64,000 bases of DNA from contig JAWQEG010000630.1 in assembly GCA_033782935.1 (NCBI GenBank), positions 1,210,501-1,274,500 on the forward strand. Direction: 5' to 3'. The notes below the pieces were generated by a model. It was not told the DNA's origin and did not search any database. It worked only from the letters and a program-made list of their open reading frames with translations. This document shows positions 23,819-37,620 of the stretch, one piece after another; position 1 is the first letter of the stretch; the number at the start of each line of letters is the position of its first letter. Source of the stretch: Petrolisthes cinctipes. Taxonomy: Eukaryota; Arthropoda; Malacostraca; Decapoda; Porcellanidae. The position numbers and the translations under genes were made by a program.

Positions 23819-26800
23819 TGCATGTATCTTCTGTACCCGTTTATATCTCAAATTCTGGCCCTAAACACCCGAAAATTCGATATTTTGGGGTCCCAGAAGC
23901 GATCTGTACATGCCTACTCCGTGTTAGAGTATTTTCAAAATTCAGGCCCAAAACATGCTGAAAATCGATATTTTTGGTGCCCAAAGTCAATATGTGCATG
24001 TATCTTCTGTACCCGTTTATATCTCAAATTCAGGCTCAAAACACCCGAAAATTCAATATTTTGGGGTCCCAGAAGCAATCTGTACATGCCTACTCAGTGC
24101 TAGAATATTTTCAAAATATAGGCTAAAAACATGCTAAAAATCGATCTTTTAGGTGCCAAAAAGTCGATATCTCAAATTCAGTCCCAAAACACCCGAAAAT
24201 TCGATATTTAGAGGTCCCAGAAGGTATCTGTACATACCTACTCCGTGTTAGAGTATTTTCAAATTACAGGCCAAAAACATACTGATAATCGATCTTTTAG
24301 GTGCCCAAAAGTCGATATGTGCATGCATCTTCTGTACCCGTTTATATCTCAAATTCTGGCTCAAAACACCCGAAAATTCAATATTTTGGGGTCCCAGAAG
24401 CAATCTGTACAGTGCTAGAATATTTTCAAAATATAGGCTAAAAACATGCTAAAAATCGATCTTTTAGGTGCCAAAAAGTCGATATCTCAAATTCAGTCCC
24501 AAAACACCCGAAAATTCGATATTTAGGGGTCCCAGAAGCAATCTGTACATGCCTATTCCGTGTTAGAGTATTTTCAAAATACATGCTCAAAACATGCTGA
24601 AAATCGATCTTTTAGGTGCACAAAAGTCGATATGTGCATGCATCTTATGTACCCGTTTATATCTCAAATTCAGGCTCAAAACACCCGAAAATTCAATATT
24701 TTGGGGTCCCAGAAGCAATCTGTACATGCTTACTCAGTGTTAGAGTATTTTCAAAATACAGGCCCAAAACATGCTGAAAATCGATATTTTAGATGCCCAA
24801 AGTCAATATGTGCATGTATCTTCTGTACCCGTTTATATCTCAAATTCAGGCTCAAAACACCCGAAAATTCAATATTTTGGGGTCCCAGAAGCAATCTGTA
24901 CATGCCTACACAGTGCTAGAATATTTTCAAAATATAGGCTAAAAACATGCTGAAAATCGATATTTTAGGTGCCAAAAAATCGATATCTCAAATTCAGTCC
25001 CAAAACACCCGAAAATTCGATATTTAGAGGTCCCAGAAGGTATCTGTACATGCCTACTCCGTGTTAGAGTATTTTCAAAATACAGGCCAAAAACATACTG
25101 AAAATCGATCTTTTAGGTGCCCAAAAGTCGATATGTGCATTTATCTTCTGTACATGTTTATATCTCAAATTCTGGCCCTAAACACCCGAAAATTCGATAT
25201 TTTGGGGTCCCAGAAGCGATCTGTACATGCCTACTACGTGTTAGAGTATTTTCAAAATTCAGGCCCAAAACATGCTGAAAATCGATATTTTTGGTGCCCA
25301 AAGTCAATATGTGCATGTATCTTCTGTACCCGTTTATATCTCAAATTCAGGCTCAAAACACCCGAAAATCCAATATTTTGGGGTCCCAGAAGCAATCTGT
25401 ACAGTGCTAGAATATTTTTAAAATATAGGCTAAAAACATGCTAAAAATCGATCTTTTAGGTGCCAAAAAGTCGATATCTCAAATTCAGTCCCAAAACACC
25501 CGAAAATTCGATATTTAGGGGTCCCAGAAGCTATCTGTACATGCCTACTCCGTGTTAGAGTATTTTCAAAATACATGCTCAAAACATTCTGAAAATCGAT
25601 CTTTTAGGTGCACAAAAGTCGATATGTGCATGCATCTTCAGTACCCGTTTATATCTCAAATTCAGGCTCAAAACACCCGAAAATTCGAAATTTGGGGTCC
25701 CAGAAGCGATCTGTACATGCCTACTCCGTGTTAGAGTATTTTCAAAATTCAGGCCCAAAACATGCTGAAAATCGATATTTTTGGTGCCCAAAGTCAATAT
25801 GTGCATGTATCTTCTGTACCCGTTTATATCTCAAATTCAGGCTTAAAACACCCGAAAATTCAATATTTTGGGGTCCCAGAAGCAATCTGTACATGCTTAC
25901 TCAGTGCCAGAATATTTTCAAAATATAGGCTAAAAACATGCTAAAAATCGATCTTTTAGGTGCCAAAAAGTCAATATCTCAAATTCAGTCCCAAAACACC
26001 CGAAAATTCGATATTTAGGGGTCCAAGAAGCGATCTGTACATGCCTATTCCGTGTTAGAGTATTTTCAAAATACATGCTCAAAACATACTGAAAATCGAT
26101 CTTTTAGGTGCACAAAAGTCGATATGTGCATGCATCTTCTGTACCCGTTTATATCTCAAATTAAGGCTCAAAACACCCGAAAATTCAATATTTTGGGGTC
26201 CCAGAAGCAATCTGTACAGTGCTAGAATATTTTCAAAATATAGGCTAAAAACATGCTAAAAATCGATCTTTTAGGTGCCAAAAAGTCGATATCTCAAATT
26301 CAGTCCCAAAACACCCGAAAATTCGATATTTAGGGGTCCCAGAAGCAATCTGTACATGCCTACTCCGTGTTAGAGTATTTTCAAAATACATGCTCAAAAC
26401 ATGCTGAAAATCGATCTTTTAGGTGCACAAAAGTCGATATGTGCATGCATCTTCTGTACCCGTTTATATCTCAAATTCAGGCTCAAAACACCCGAAAATT
26501 CAATATTTTGGGGTCCCAGAAGCAATCTGTACATGCCTACTCAGTGTTAGAGTATTTTCAAAATACAGGCCCAAAACATGCTGAAAATCGATATTTTAGA
26601 TGCCCAAAGTCAATATGTGCATGTATCTTCTGTACCAGTTTATATCTCAAATTCAGGCTCAAAACACCCGAAAATTCAATATTTTGGGGTCCCAGAAGCA
26701 ATCTGTACATGCCTACACAGTGCTAGAATATTTTCAAAATATAGGCTAAAAACATGCTAAAAATCGATCTTTTAGGTGCTAAAAAGTCGATATCTCAAAT

Positions 26801-27845
26801 TCAGTCCCAAAACACCCGAAACTTCGATATTTAGGGGTCCAAGAAGCGATCTGTACATGCCTATTCCGTGTTAGAGTATTTTCAAAATACATGCTCAAAA
26901 CATACTGAAAATCGATCTTTTAGGTGCACAAAAGTCGATATGTGCATGCATCTTCTGTACCCGTTTATATCTCAAATTAAGGCTCAAAACACCCGAAAAT
27001 TCAATATTTTGGGGTCCCAGAAGCAATCTGTACAGTGCTAGAATATTTTCAAAATATAGGCTAAAAACATGCTAAAAATCGATCTTTTAGGTGCCAAAAA
27101 GTCGATATCTCAAATTCAGTCCCAAAATACCCGAAAATTCGATATTTAGGGGTCCCAGAAGCGATCTGTACATGCCTACTCCGTGTTAGAGTATTTTCAA
27201 AATACAGGCCCAAAACATGCTGAAAATCGATATTTTAGATGCCCAAAGTCAATATGTGCATGTATCTTCTGTACCCGTTTATATCTCAAATTCAGGCTCA
27301 AAACACCCGAAAATTCAATATTTTGGGGTCCCAGAAGGAATCTGTACATGCCTACACAGTGCTAGAATATTTTCAAAATATAGGCTAAAAACATGCTGAA
27401 AATCGATATTTTTGGTGCCAAAAAATCGATATCTCAAATTCAGTCCCAAAACACCCGAAAACTCGATATTTAGAGGTCCCAGAAGGTATCTGTACATGCC
27501 TACTCCGTGTTAGAGTATTTTCAAAATACAGGCCAAAAACATACTGAAAATCGATCTTTTAGGTGCCCAAAAGTCGATATGTGCATGCATCTTCTGTACA
27601 TGTTTATATCTCAAATTCTGGCCCTAAACACCCGAAAATTCGATATTTTGGGGTCCCAGAAGCGATCTGTACATGCCTACTCCGTGTTAGAGTATTTCAA
27701 AATTCAGGCCCAAAACATGCTGAAAATCGATATTTTTGGTGCCGAAAGTCAATATGTGCTTGTATCTTCTGTACCCGTTTATATCTCAAATTCAGGCTCA
27801 AAACACCCGAAAATTCAATATTTTGGGGTCCCAGAAGCAATCTGT
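23819..27845 (+). repeat. 4-kb duplicated block, right copy (offset 7,266)
   Basis: This is the partner of 16553-20579. Differences include ctactacgtg near 25233, tacatgcttactcag near 24723 and 25891, and taccagtttat near 26635. Around 26838-27010 the right copy resembles the monomers at 18755-18930 rather than its positional partner at 19572-19740 (ggtccaagaagc, cctattccg, aaattaaggctc). This looks like a local conversion tract laid over the duplication. It ends at 27845, where this copy reads gtacagtactag. Confidence 0.8.
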
Positions 27846-30800
27846 ACAGTACTAGAATATTTTCAAAATATAGGCTAAAAACATGCTAAAAATCGATCTT
27901 TTAGGTGCCAAAAAGTCGATATATCAAATTCAGTCCCAAAACACCCGAAAATTCGATATTTAGGGGTCCCAGAAGCGATCTGTACATGCCTACTCCGTGT
28001 TAGAGTATTTTCAAAATACATGCTCAAAACATACTGAAAATCGATCTTTTAGGTGCACAAAAGTCGATATGTGCATGCATCTTCAGTACCCGTTTATATC
28101 TCAAATTCAGTCCCAAAACACCCGAAAATTCGATATTTAGGGGTCCCAGAAGCGATCTGTACATGCCTACTCCGTGTTAGAGTATTTTCAAAATATAGGC
28201 TAAAAACATGCTGAAAATCGATATTTTAGGTGCCAAAAAATCGATATCTCAAATTCAGTCCCAAAACACCCGAAAATTCGATATTTAGTGGTCCTAGAAG
28301 GTATCTGTACATGCCTACTCCGTGTTAGAGTATTTTCAAAATACAGGCCAAAAACATACTGAAAATCGATCTTTTAGGTGCCCAAAAGTATATGTGCATG
28401 CATCTTCTGTACATGTTTATATCTCAAATTCTGGCCCTAAACACCCGAAAATTCGATATTTTGGGGTCCCAGAAGCGATCTGTACATGCCTACTCCGTGT
28501 TAGAGTATTTTCAAAATTCAGGCCCAAAACATGCTGAAAATCGATATTTTTGGTGCCCAAAGTCAATATGTGCATGTATCTTCTGTACCCGTTTATATCT
28601 CAAATTCAGGCTCAAAACACCCGAAAATTCAATATTTTGGGGTCCCAGAAGCAATCTGTACATGCCTACTCAGTGCCAGAATATTTTCAAAATATAGGCT
28701 AAAAACATGCTAAAAATCGATCTTTTAGGTGCCAAAAAGTCGATATCTCAAATTCAGTCCCAAAACACCTGAAAATTCGATATTTAGGGGTCCCAGAAGC
28801 GATCTGTACATGCCTATTCCGTGTTAGAGTATTTTCAAAATACATGCTCAAAACATACTGAAAATCGATCTTTTAGGTGCACAAAAGTCGATATGTGCAT
28901 GCATCTTCTGTACCCGTTTATATCTCAAATTCAGGCTCAAAACACCCGAAAATTCGAAATTTTGGGGTCCCAGAAGCGATCTGTACATGCCTACTCAGTG
29001 TTAGAGTATTTTCAAAATACAGTCCCAAAACATGCTGAAAATCGATATTTTAGATGCCCAAAGTCAATATGTGCATGTATCTTCTGTACCCGTTTATATC
29101 TCAAATTCAGGCTCAAAACACCCGAAAATTCAATATTTTGGGGTCCCAGAAGCAATCTGTACATGCCTACACAGTGCTAGAATATTTTCAAAATATAGGC
29201 TAAAAACATGCTAAAAATCGATCTTTTAGGTGCCAAAAAGTCGATATCTCAAATTCAGTCCCAAAACACCCGAAAATTCGATATTTAGGGGTCCCAGAAG
29301 CGATCTGTACATGCCTACTCCGTGTTAGAGTATTTTCAAAATACATGCTCAAAACATACTGAAAATCGATCTTTTAGGTGCACAAAAGTCGATATGTGCA
29401 TGCATCTTCAGTACCCGTTTATATCTCAAATTCAGGCTCAAAACACCCGAAAATTCAATATTTTGGGGTCCCAGAAGCAATCTGTACATGCCTACTCAGT
29501 GTTAGAGTATTTTCAAAATACAGGCCCAAAACATGCTGAAAATCGATATTTTAGATGCCCAAAGTCAATATGTGCATGTATCTTCTGTACCCGTTTATAT
29601 CTCAAATTCAGGCTCAAAACACTCGAAAAATCAATATTTTTGGGTCCCAGAAGCAATCTGTACATGCCTACACAGTGCTAGAATATTTTCAAAATATAGG
29701 CTAAAAACATGCTGAAAATCGATATTTTAGGTGCCAAAAAATCGATATCTCAAATTCAGTCCCAAAACACCCGAAAATTCGATATTTAGAGGTCCCAGAA
29801 GGTATCTGTACATGCCTACTCCGTGTTAGAGTATTTTCAAAATACAGGCCAAAAACATACTGAAAATCGATCTTTTATGTGCCCAAAAGTATATGTGCAT
29901 GCATCTTCTGTACATGTTTATATCTCAAATTCTGGCCCTAAACACCCTAAAATTCGATATTTTGGGGTCCCAGAAGCGATCTGTACATGCCTACTCCGTG
30001 TTAGAGTATTTTCAAAATTCAGGCCCAAAACATGCTGAAAATCGATATTTTTGGTGCCCAAAGTCAATATGTGCATGTATCTTCAGTACCCGTTTATATC
30101 TCAAATTCAGGCTCAAAACACCCGAAAATTCGATATTTTGGGGTCCCAGAAGCGATCTGTACATGCCTACTCCGTGTTAGAGTATTTTCAAAATTCAGGC
30201 CCAAAACATGCTGAAAATCGATATTTTTGGTGCCCAAAGTCAATATGTGCATGTATCTTCTGTACCCGTTTATATCTCAAATTCAGTCTCAAAACACCCG
30301 AAAATTCAATATTTTGGGGTCCCAGAAGCAATCTGTACATGCCTACTCAGTGCTAGAATATTTTCAAAATATAGGATAAAAACATGCTAAAAATCGATCT
30401 TTTAGGTGCCAAAAAGTCGATATCTCAAATTCAGTCCAAAAACACCCGAAAATTCGATATTTAGGGGTCCCAGAAGCGATCTGTACATGCCTACTCCGTG
30501 TTAGAGTATTTTCAAAATACATGCTCAAAACATACTAAAATTGATCTTTTAGGTGCACAAAAGTCGATATGTGCATGCATCTTCAGTACCCGTTTATATT
30601 TCAAATTCAGGATCAAAACACCCGAAAATTCAATATTTTGGGGTCCCAGAAGCAATCTGTACATGCCTACTCAGTGTTAGAGTATTTTCAAAATACAGGC
30701 CCAAAACATGCTGAAAATCGATATTTTAGGTGCACAAAAGTCAATATGTGCATGTATCTTCTGTACCCGTTTATATCTCAAATTCAGGCTCAAAACACCC

Positions 30801-31816
30801 GAAAATTCAATATTTTGGGGTCCCAGAAGCAATCTGTACTCAGTGCTAGAATATTTTCAAAATATAGGCTAAAAACATGCTAAAAATCGATCTTTTAGGT
30901 GCCAAAAAGTCGATATCTCAAATTCAGTCCCAAAACACCCGAAAATTCGATATTTAGGGGTCCCAGAAGCGATCTGTACATGCCTACTCCGTGTTAGAGT
31001 ATTTTCAAAATACATGCTCAAAACATACTAAAAATCGATATTTTAGATGCCCAAAGTCAATATGTGCATGTATCTTCTGTACCCGTTTATATCTCAAATT
31101 CAGGCTCAAAACACCCGAAAATTCAATATTTTGGGGTCCCAGAAGCAATCTGTACATGCCTACTCAGTGCTAGAATATTTTCAAAATATAGGCTAAAAAC
31201 ATGCTGAAAATCGATCTTTTAGGTGCCAAAAAGTCGATATCTCAAATTCAGTCCCAAAACACCCGAAAATTCGATATTTAGGGGTCCCAGAAGCGATATG
31301 TACATGCCTACTCCGTGTTAGAGTATTTTCAAAATACATGCTCAAAACACTGAAAATAGATCTTTTAGGTGCACAAAAGTCGATATGTGCATGCATCTTC
31401 AGTACCCGTTTATATCTCAAATTCAGGCTCAAAACACCCGAAAATTCAATATTTTGGGGTCCCAGAAGCAATCTGTACATGCCTACTCAGTGTTAGAGTA
31501 TTTTCAAAATACAGGCCCAAAACATGCTGAAAATCGATATTTTAGATGCCCAAAGTCAATATGTGCATGTATCTTCTGTACCCGTTTATATCTCAAATTC
31601 AGGCTCAAAACACCCGAAAATTCAATATTTTGGGGTCCCATAAGCAATCTGTACATGCCTACTCAGTGCTAGAATATTTTCAAAATATAGGCTAAAAACA
31701 TGCTAAAAATCGACATTTTAGGTGCCAAAAAGTCGATATCTCAAATTCAGTCCCAAAACACCCGAAAATTCGATATTTAGAGGTCCCAGAAGCGATCTGT
31801 ACATGCCTACTCCGTG
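27846..31816 (+). repeat. Mixed trimers, with repeats of the 22-kb segment
   Basis: The segment 28180-28950 matches about 22083-22853 at offset 6,097 (marks tagtggtcctag, aaaagtatatgtgc, gtgccagaat). The A2 with aaaagtatatgtgc occurs again at 29826. Its trimer is extended by a second B1 (30001, 30177, then C at 30353), making a four-monomer A2-B1-B1-C unit. An A1/B2 hybrid lies at 30994-31169. An 8-bp deletion variant, ctgtactcagtg, is near 30835. Confidence 0.75.
31080..31645 (+). repeat. Short duplicated block (partner 32897-33462, offset 1,817)
   Basis: Both copies contain a C monomer with agcgatatgtacatg and an A1 whose start is shortened to caaaacactgaa, followed by atagatc. The right copy has further changed to gaatatagatc and cccaaaagcg. 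The shared two-base loss in the A1 makes a common origin clear. Confidence 0.75.
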
Positions 31817-32495
31817 TTAGAGTATTTTCAAAATACAGGCTCAAAACATACTGAAAATCGATCTTTTAGGTGCACAAAAGTCGATATGTGCATGCATCTT
31901 CAGTACCCGTTTATATTTCAAATTCAGGATCAAAACACCCGAAAATTCAATATTTTGGGGTCCCAGAAGCAATCTGTACATGCCTACTCAGTGTTAGAGT
32001 ATTTTCAAAATACAGGCCCAAAACATGCTGAAAATCGATATTTTAGATGCCCAAAGTCAATATGTGCATGTATCTTCTGTACCCGTTTATATCTCAAATT
32101 CAGGCTCAAAACACCCGAAAATTCAATATTTTGGGGTCCCAGAAGCAATCTGTACTCAGTGCTAGAATATTTTCAAAATATAGGCTAAAAACATGCTAAA
32201 AATCGATCTTTTAGGTGCCAAAAAGTCGATATCTCAAATTCAGTCCCAAAACACCCGAAAATTCTATATTTAGGGGTCCCAGAAGCGATCTGTACATGCC
32301 TACTCCGTGTTAGAGTATTTTCAAAATACATGCTCAAAACATACTGAAAATCGATATTTTAGATGCCCAAAGTCAATATGTGCATGTATCTTCTGTACCC
32401 GTTTATATCTCAAATTCAGGCTCAAAACACCCGAAAATTCAATATTTTGGGGTCCCAGAAGCAATCTGTACATGCCTACACAGTGCTAGAATATT
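31817..32495 (+). repeat. Duplicated block (partner 36942-37620, offset 5,125)
   Basis: Both copies start with an A1-like monomer reading caggctcaaaacatactg. They share tatttcaaattcaggatc and the 8-bp-deleted ctgtactcagtgctag (32151 and 37276). They continue into an A1/B2 hybrid (32310 and 37435). The match stops where the left copy has a normal C start and the right copy reads gctagagtatttttaaaatac. Confidence 0.78.
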
Positions 32496-33470
32496 TTCAA
32501 AATATAGGCTAAAAACATGCTAAAAATCGACATTTTAGGTGCCAAAAAATCGATATCTCAAATTCAGTCCCAAAACACCCAAAAATTCGATATTCAGAGG
32601 TCCCAGAAGGTATCTGTACATGCTTACTCCGTGTTAGAGTATTTTCAAAATACAGGCCAAAAACATACTGAAAATCGATCTTTTAGGTGCCCAAAAGTCG
32701 ATATGTGCATGCATCTTCTGTACCCGTTTATATCGCAAATTCTGGCCCTAAACACCCGAAAATTCGATATTTTGGGGTCCCAGAAGCGATCTGTACATGC
32801 CTACTCCGTGTTAGAGTATTTTCAAAATTCAGGCCCAAAACATGCTGAAAATCGATATTTTTAGTGCCGAAATTCAATATGTGCATGTATCTTCTGTACC
32901 CGTTTATATCTCAAATTCAGGCTCAAAACACCCGAAAATTCAATATTTTGGGGTCCCAGAAGCAATCTGTACATGCCTACTCAGTGCTAGAATATTTTCA
33001 AAATATAGGCTAAAAACATGCTGAAAATCGATCTTTTAGGTGCCAAAAAGTCGATATCTCAAATTCAGTCCCAAAACACCCGAAAATTCGATATTTAGGG
33101 GTCCCAAAAGCGATATGTACATGCCTACTCCGTGTTAGAGTATTTTCAAAATACATGCTCAAAACACTGAATATAGATCTTTTAGGTGCACAAAAGTCGA
33201 TATGTGCATGCATCTTCAGTACCCGTTTATATCTCAAATTCAGGCTCAAAACACCCGAAAATTCAATATTTTGGGGTCCCAGAAGCAATCTGTACATGCC
33301 TACTCAGTGTTAGAGTATTTTCAAAATACAGGCCCAAAACATGCTGAAAATCGATATTTTAGATGCCCAAAGTCAATATGTGCATATATCTTCTGTACCC
33401 GTTTATATCTCAAATTCAGGCTCAAAACACCCGAAAATTCAATATTTTGGGGTCCCAGAAGCAATCTGTA

Positions 33471-33495
33471 CATGCAATCTGTACAGTGCTAGAAT
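33471..33495 (+). repeat. 13-bp tandem duplication inside a monomer end
   Basis: The sequence gcaatctgtacat is immediately repeated as gcaatctgtaca before gtgctag. Neighbouring monomers have the motif once. It replaces the usual cctac spacer, so it may reflect slippage or re-insertion at the site where 10-bp deletions recur. Confidence 0.8.
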
Positions 33496-34963
33496 ATTTT
33501 CAAAATATAGGCTAAAAACATGCTAAAAATCGATCTTTTAGGTGCCAAAAAGTCGATATCTCAAATTCAGTCCCAAAACACCCGAAAATTCTATATTTAG
33601 AGGTCCCAGAAGGTATCTGTAAATGCTTACTCCGTGTTAGAGTATTTTCAAAATACAGGACAAAAATATACTGAAAATCGATCTTTTAGGTGCCCAAAAG
33701 TCGATATGTGCATGCATCTTCTGTACCCGTTTATATCTCAAATTCAGGCTCAAAACACCCGAAAATTCAATATTTTGGGGTCCCAGAGGCAATCTGTACA
33801 TGCATACACAGTGCTAGAATATTTTCAAAATATAGGCTAAAAACATGCTAAAAATCGACATTTTAGGTGCCAAAAAATCGATATCTCAAATTCAGTCCCA
33901 AAACACCCGAAAATTCGATATTTAGAGGTCCCAGAAGGTATCTGTACATGCCTACTCCGTGTTAGAGTATTTTCAAAATACAGGCCAAAAACATACTGAA
34001 AATCGATCTTTTAGGTGCCCAAAAGTCGATATGTGCATGCATCTTCTGTACCCGTTTATATCTCAAATTCTGGCCCTAAACACCCGAAAATTCGATATTT
34101 TGGGGTCCCAGAAGCGATCTGTACATGCCTACTCCGTGTTAGAGTATTTTCAAAATTCAGGCCCAAAACATGCTGAAAATCGATATTTTTGGCGCCTAAA
34201 GTCAATATGTGCATGTATCTTCTGTACCCGTTTATATCTCAAATTCAGGCTCAAAACACCCGAAAATTCAATATTTTGGGGTCCCAGAAGCAATCTGTAC
34301 ATGCCTACTCAGTGCTAGAATATTTTCAAAATATAGGCTAAAAACATGCTAAAAATCGACCTTTTAGGTGCCAAAAAGTCGATATCTCAAATTCAGTCCC
34401 AAAACACCCGAAAATTCGATATTTAGGGGTCCCAGAAGCGATCTGTACATGCCTACTCCGTATTAGAGTATTTTCAAAACACATGCTCAAAACATACTGA
34501 AAATCGATCTTTTAGGTGCACAAAAGTCGATATGTGCATGCATCTTCAGTACCCGTTTATATCTCAAATTCAGGCTCAAAACACCCGAAAATTCAATATT
34601 TTGGGGTCCCAGAAGCAATCTGTACATGCCTACTCAGTGTTAGAGTATTTTCAAAATTCAGGCCCAAAACATGCTGAAAATCGATATTTTAGATGCCCAA
34701 AGTCAATATGTGCATGTATCTTCTGTACCCGTTTATATCTCAAATTCAGGCTCAAAACAACCGAAAATTCAATATTTTGGGGTCCCAGAAGCAATCTGTA
34801 CATGCCTACACAGTGCTAGAATATTTTCAAAATATAGGCTAAAAACATGCTAAAAATCGACATTTTAGGTGCCAAAAAATCGATATCTCAAATTCAGTCC
34901 CAAAACACCCGAAAATTCGATATTTAGAGGTCCCAGAAGGTATCTGTACATGCCTACTCCGTG

Positions 34964-36767
34964 TTAGAGTATTTTCAAAATACAGGCCAAAAACATACTG
35001 AAAATCGATCTCTTTGGTGCCCAAAAGTCGATATGTGCATGCATCTTCTGTACCCGTTTATATCTCAAATTCTGGCCCTAAACACCCGAAAATTCGATAT
35101 TTTGGGGTCCCAGAAGCGATCTGTACATGCCTACTCCGTGTTAGAGTATTTTCAAAATTCAGGCCCAAAACATGCTGAAAATCGATATTTTTGGTGCCCA
35201 AAGTCAATATGTGCATGTATCTTCTGTACCCATTTATATCTCAAATTCAGGCTCAAAACACCCGAAAATTCAATATTTTGGGGTCCCAGAAGCAATCTGT
35301 TCATGCCTACTCAGTGCAAGAATATTTTCAAAATATAGGCTAAAAACATGCTAAAAATCGACATTTTAGGTGCCAAAAAGTCGATATCTCAAATTCAGTC
35401 CCAAAACACCCGAAAATTCGATTTTTAGGGGTCCCAGAAGCGATCTGTACATGCCTTCTCCGTGTTAGAGTATTTTCAAAATACATGCTCAAAACATACT
35501 GAAAATCGATCTTTTAGGTGCACAAAAGTGCATGCATCTTCAGTACCCGTTTATATCTCAAATTCAGGCTCAAAACACCCGAAAATTCAATATTTTGGGG
35601 TCCCAGAAGCAATCTGTACATGCCTACTCAGTGTTAGAGTATTTTCAAAATACAGGCCCAAAACATGCTGAAAATCGATATTTTAGATGCCGAAAGTCAA
35701 TATGTGCATGTATCTTCTGTACCCGTTTATATCTCAAATTCAGGCTCAAAACACCCGAAAATTCAATATTTTGGGGTCCCAGAAGCAATCTGTACAGTGC
35801 TAGAATATTTTCAAAATATAGGCTAAAAACATGCTAAAAATCGATCTTTTAAGTGCCAAAAAGTCGATATCTCAAATTCAGTCCCAAAACACCCGAAAAT
35901 TCTATATTTAGGGGTCCCAGAAGCGATCTGTACATGCGTACTCCGTGTTAGAGTATTTTCAAAATACAGGCCAAAAACATACTGAAAATCGATCTTTTAG
36001 GTGCCCAAAAGTCGATATGTGCATGCATCTTCTGTACCCGTTTATATCTCAAATTCTGGCCCTAAACACCCGAAAATTCGATATTTTGGGGTCCCAGAAG
36101 CGATCTGTACATGCCTACTCCGTGTTAGAGTATTTTCAAAATTCAGGCCCAAAACATGCTGAAAATCGATATTTTTGGTGCCCAAAGTCAATATGTGCAT
36201 GTATCTTCTGTACCCATTTATATCTCAAATTCAGGCTCAAAACACCCGAAAATTCAATATTTTGGGGTCCCAGAAGCAATCTGTACATGCCTACTCAGTG
36301 CAAGAATATTTTCAAAATATAGGCTAAAAACATGCTAAAAATCGATCTTTTAGGTGCCAAAAAGTCGATATCTCAAATTCAGTCCCAAAACACCCGTAAA
36401 TTCGATATTTAGGGGTCCCAGAAGCGATCTGTACATGCCTACTCCGTGTTAGAGTATTTTCAAAATACATGCTCAAAACATACTGAAAATCGATCTTTTA
36501 GGTGCACAAAAGTGCATGCATCTTCAGTACCCGTTTATATCTCAAATTCAGGCTCAAAACACCCGAAAATTCAATATTTTGGGGTCCCAGAAGCAATCTG
36601 TACATGCCTACTCAGTGTTAGAGTATTTTCAAAATACAGGCCCAAAACATGCTGAAAATCGATATTTTAGATGCCCAAAGTCAATATGTGCATGTATCTT
36701 CTGTACCCGTTTATATCTCAAATTCAGGCTCAAAACACCCGAAAATTCAATATTTTGGGGTCCCAGA
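34964..36767 (+). repeat. 984-bp tandem duplication (two trimers each)
   Basis: Copies start at 34964 and 35948. Both contain cccatttatatc in B1 (35230/36214), cagtgcaagaat at the C start, and an A1 with an 8-bp deletion, gcacaaaagtgcatgc (35521/36505). The match runs to about 35783/36767, after which the first copy has the 10-bp deletion and the second does not. The first unit is 501+483 bp. Confidence 0.8.
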
Positions 36768-37620
36768 AGCAATCTGTACATGCCTACTCAGTGCTAGAAT
36801 ATTTTCAAAATATAGGCTAAAAACATGCTAAAAATCGATCTTTTAGGTGCCAAAAAGTCGATATCTCAAATTCAGTCCCAAAACACCCGAAAATTCGATA
36901 TTTAGGGGTCCCAGAAGCGATCTGTACATGCTTACTCCGTGTTAGAGTATTTTCAAAATACAGGCTCAAAACATACTGAAAATCGATCTTTTAGGTGCAC
37001 AAAAGTAGATATGTGCATGCATCTTCAGTACCCGTTTATATTTCAAATTCAGGATCAAAACACCCGAAAATTCAATATTTTGGGGTCCCAGAAGCAATCT
37101 GTACATGCCTACTCAGTGTTAGAGTATTTTCAAAATACAGGCCCAAAACATGCTGAAAATCGATATTTTAGATGCCCAAAGTCAATATGTGCATGTATCT
37201 TCTGTACCCGTTTATATCTCAAATTCAGGCTCAAAACACCCGAAAATTCAATATTTTGGGGTCCCAGAAGCAATCTGTACTCAGTGCTAGAATATTTTCA
37301 AAATATAGGCTAAAAACATGCTAAAAATCGATCTTTTAGGTGCCAAAAAGTCGATATCTCAAATTCAGTCCCAAAACACCCGAAAATTCGATATTTAGGG
37401 GTCCCAGTAGCGATCTGTACATGCCTACTCCGTGTTAGAGTATTTTCAAAATACATGCTCAAAACATACTGAAAATCGATATTTTAGATGCCCAAAGTCA
37501 ATATGTGCATGTATCTTCTGTACCCGTTTATATCTCAAATTCAGGCTCAAAACACCCGAAAATTCAATATTTTGGGGTCCCAGAAGCAATCTGTACATGC
37601 CTACACAGTGCTAGAGTATT

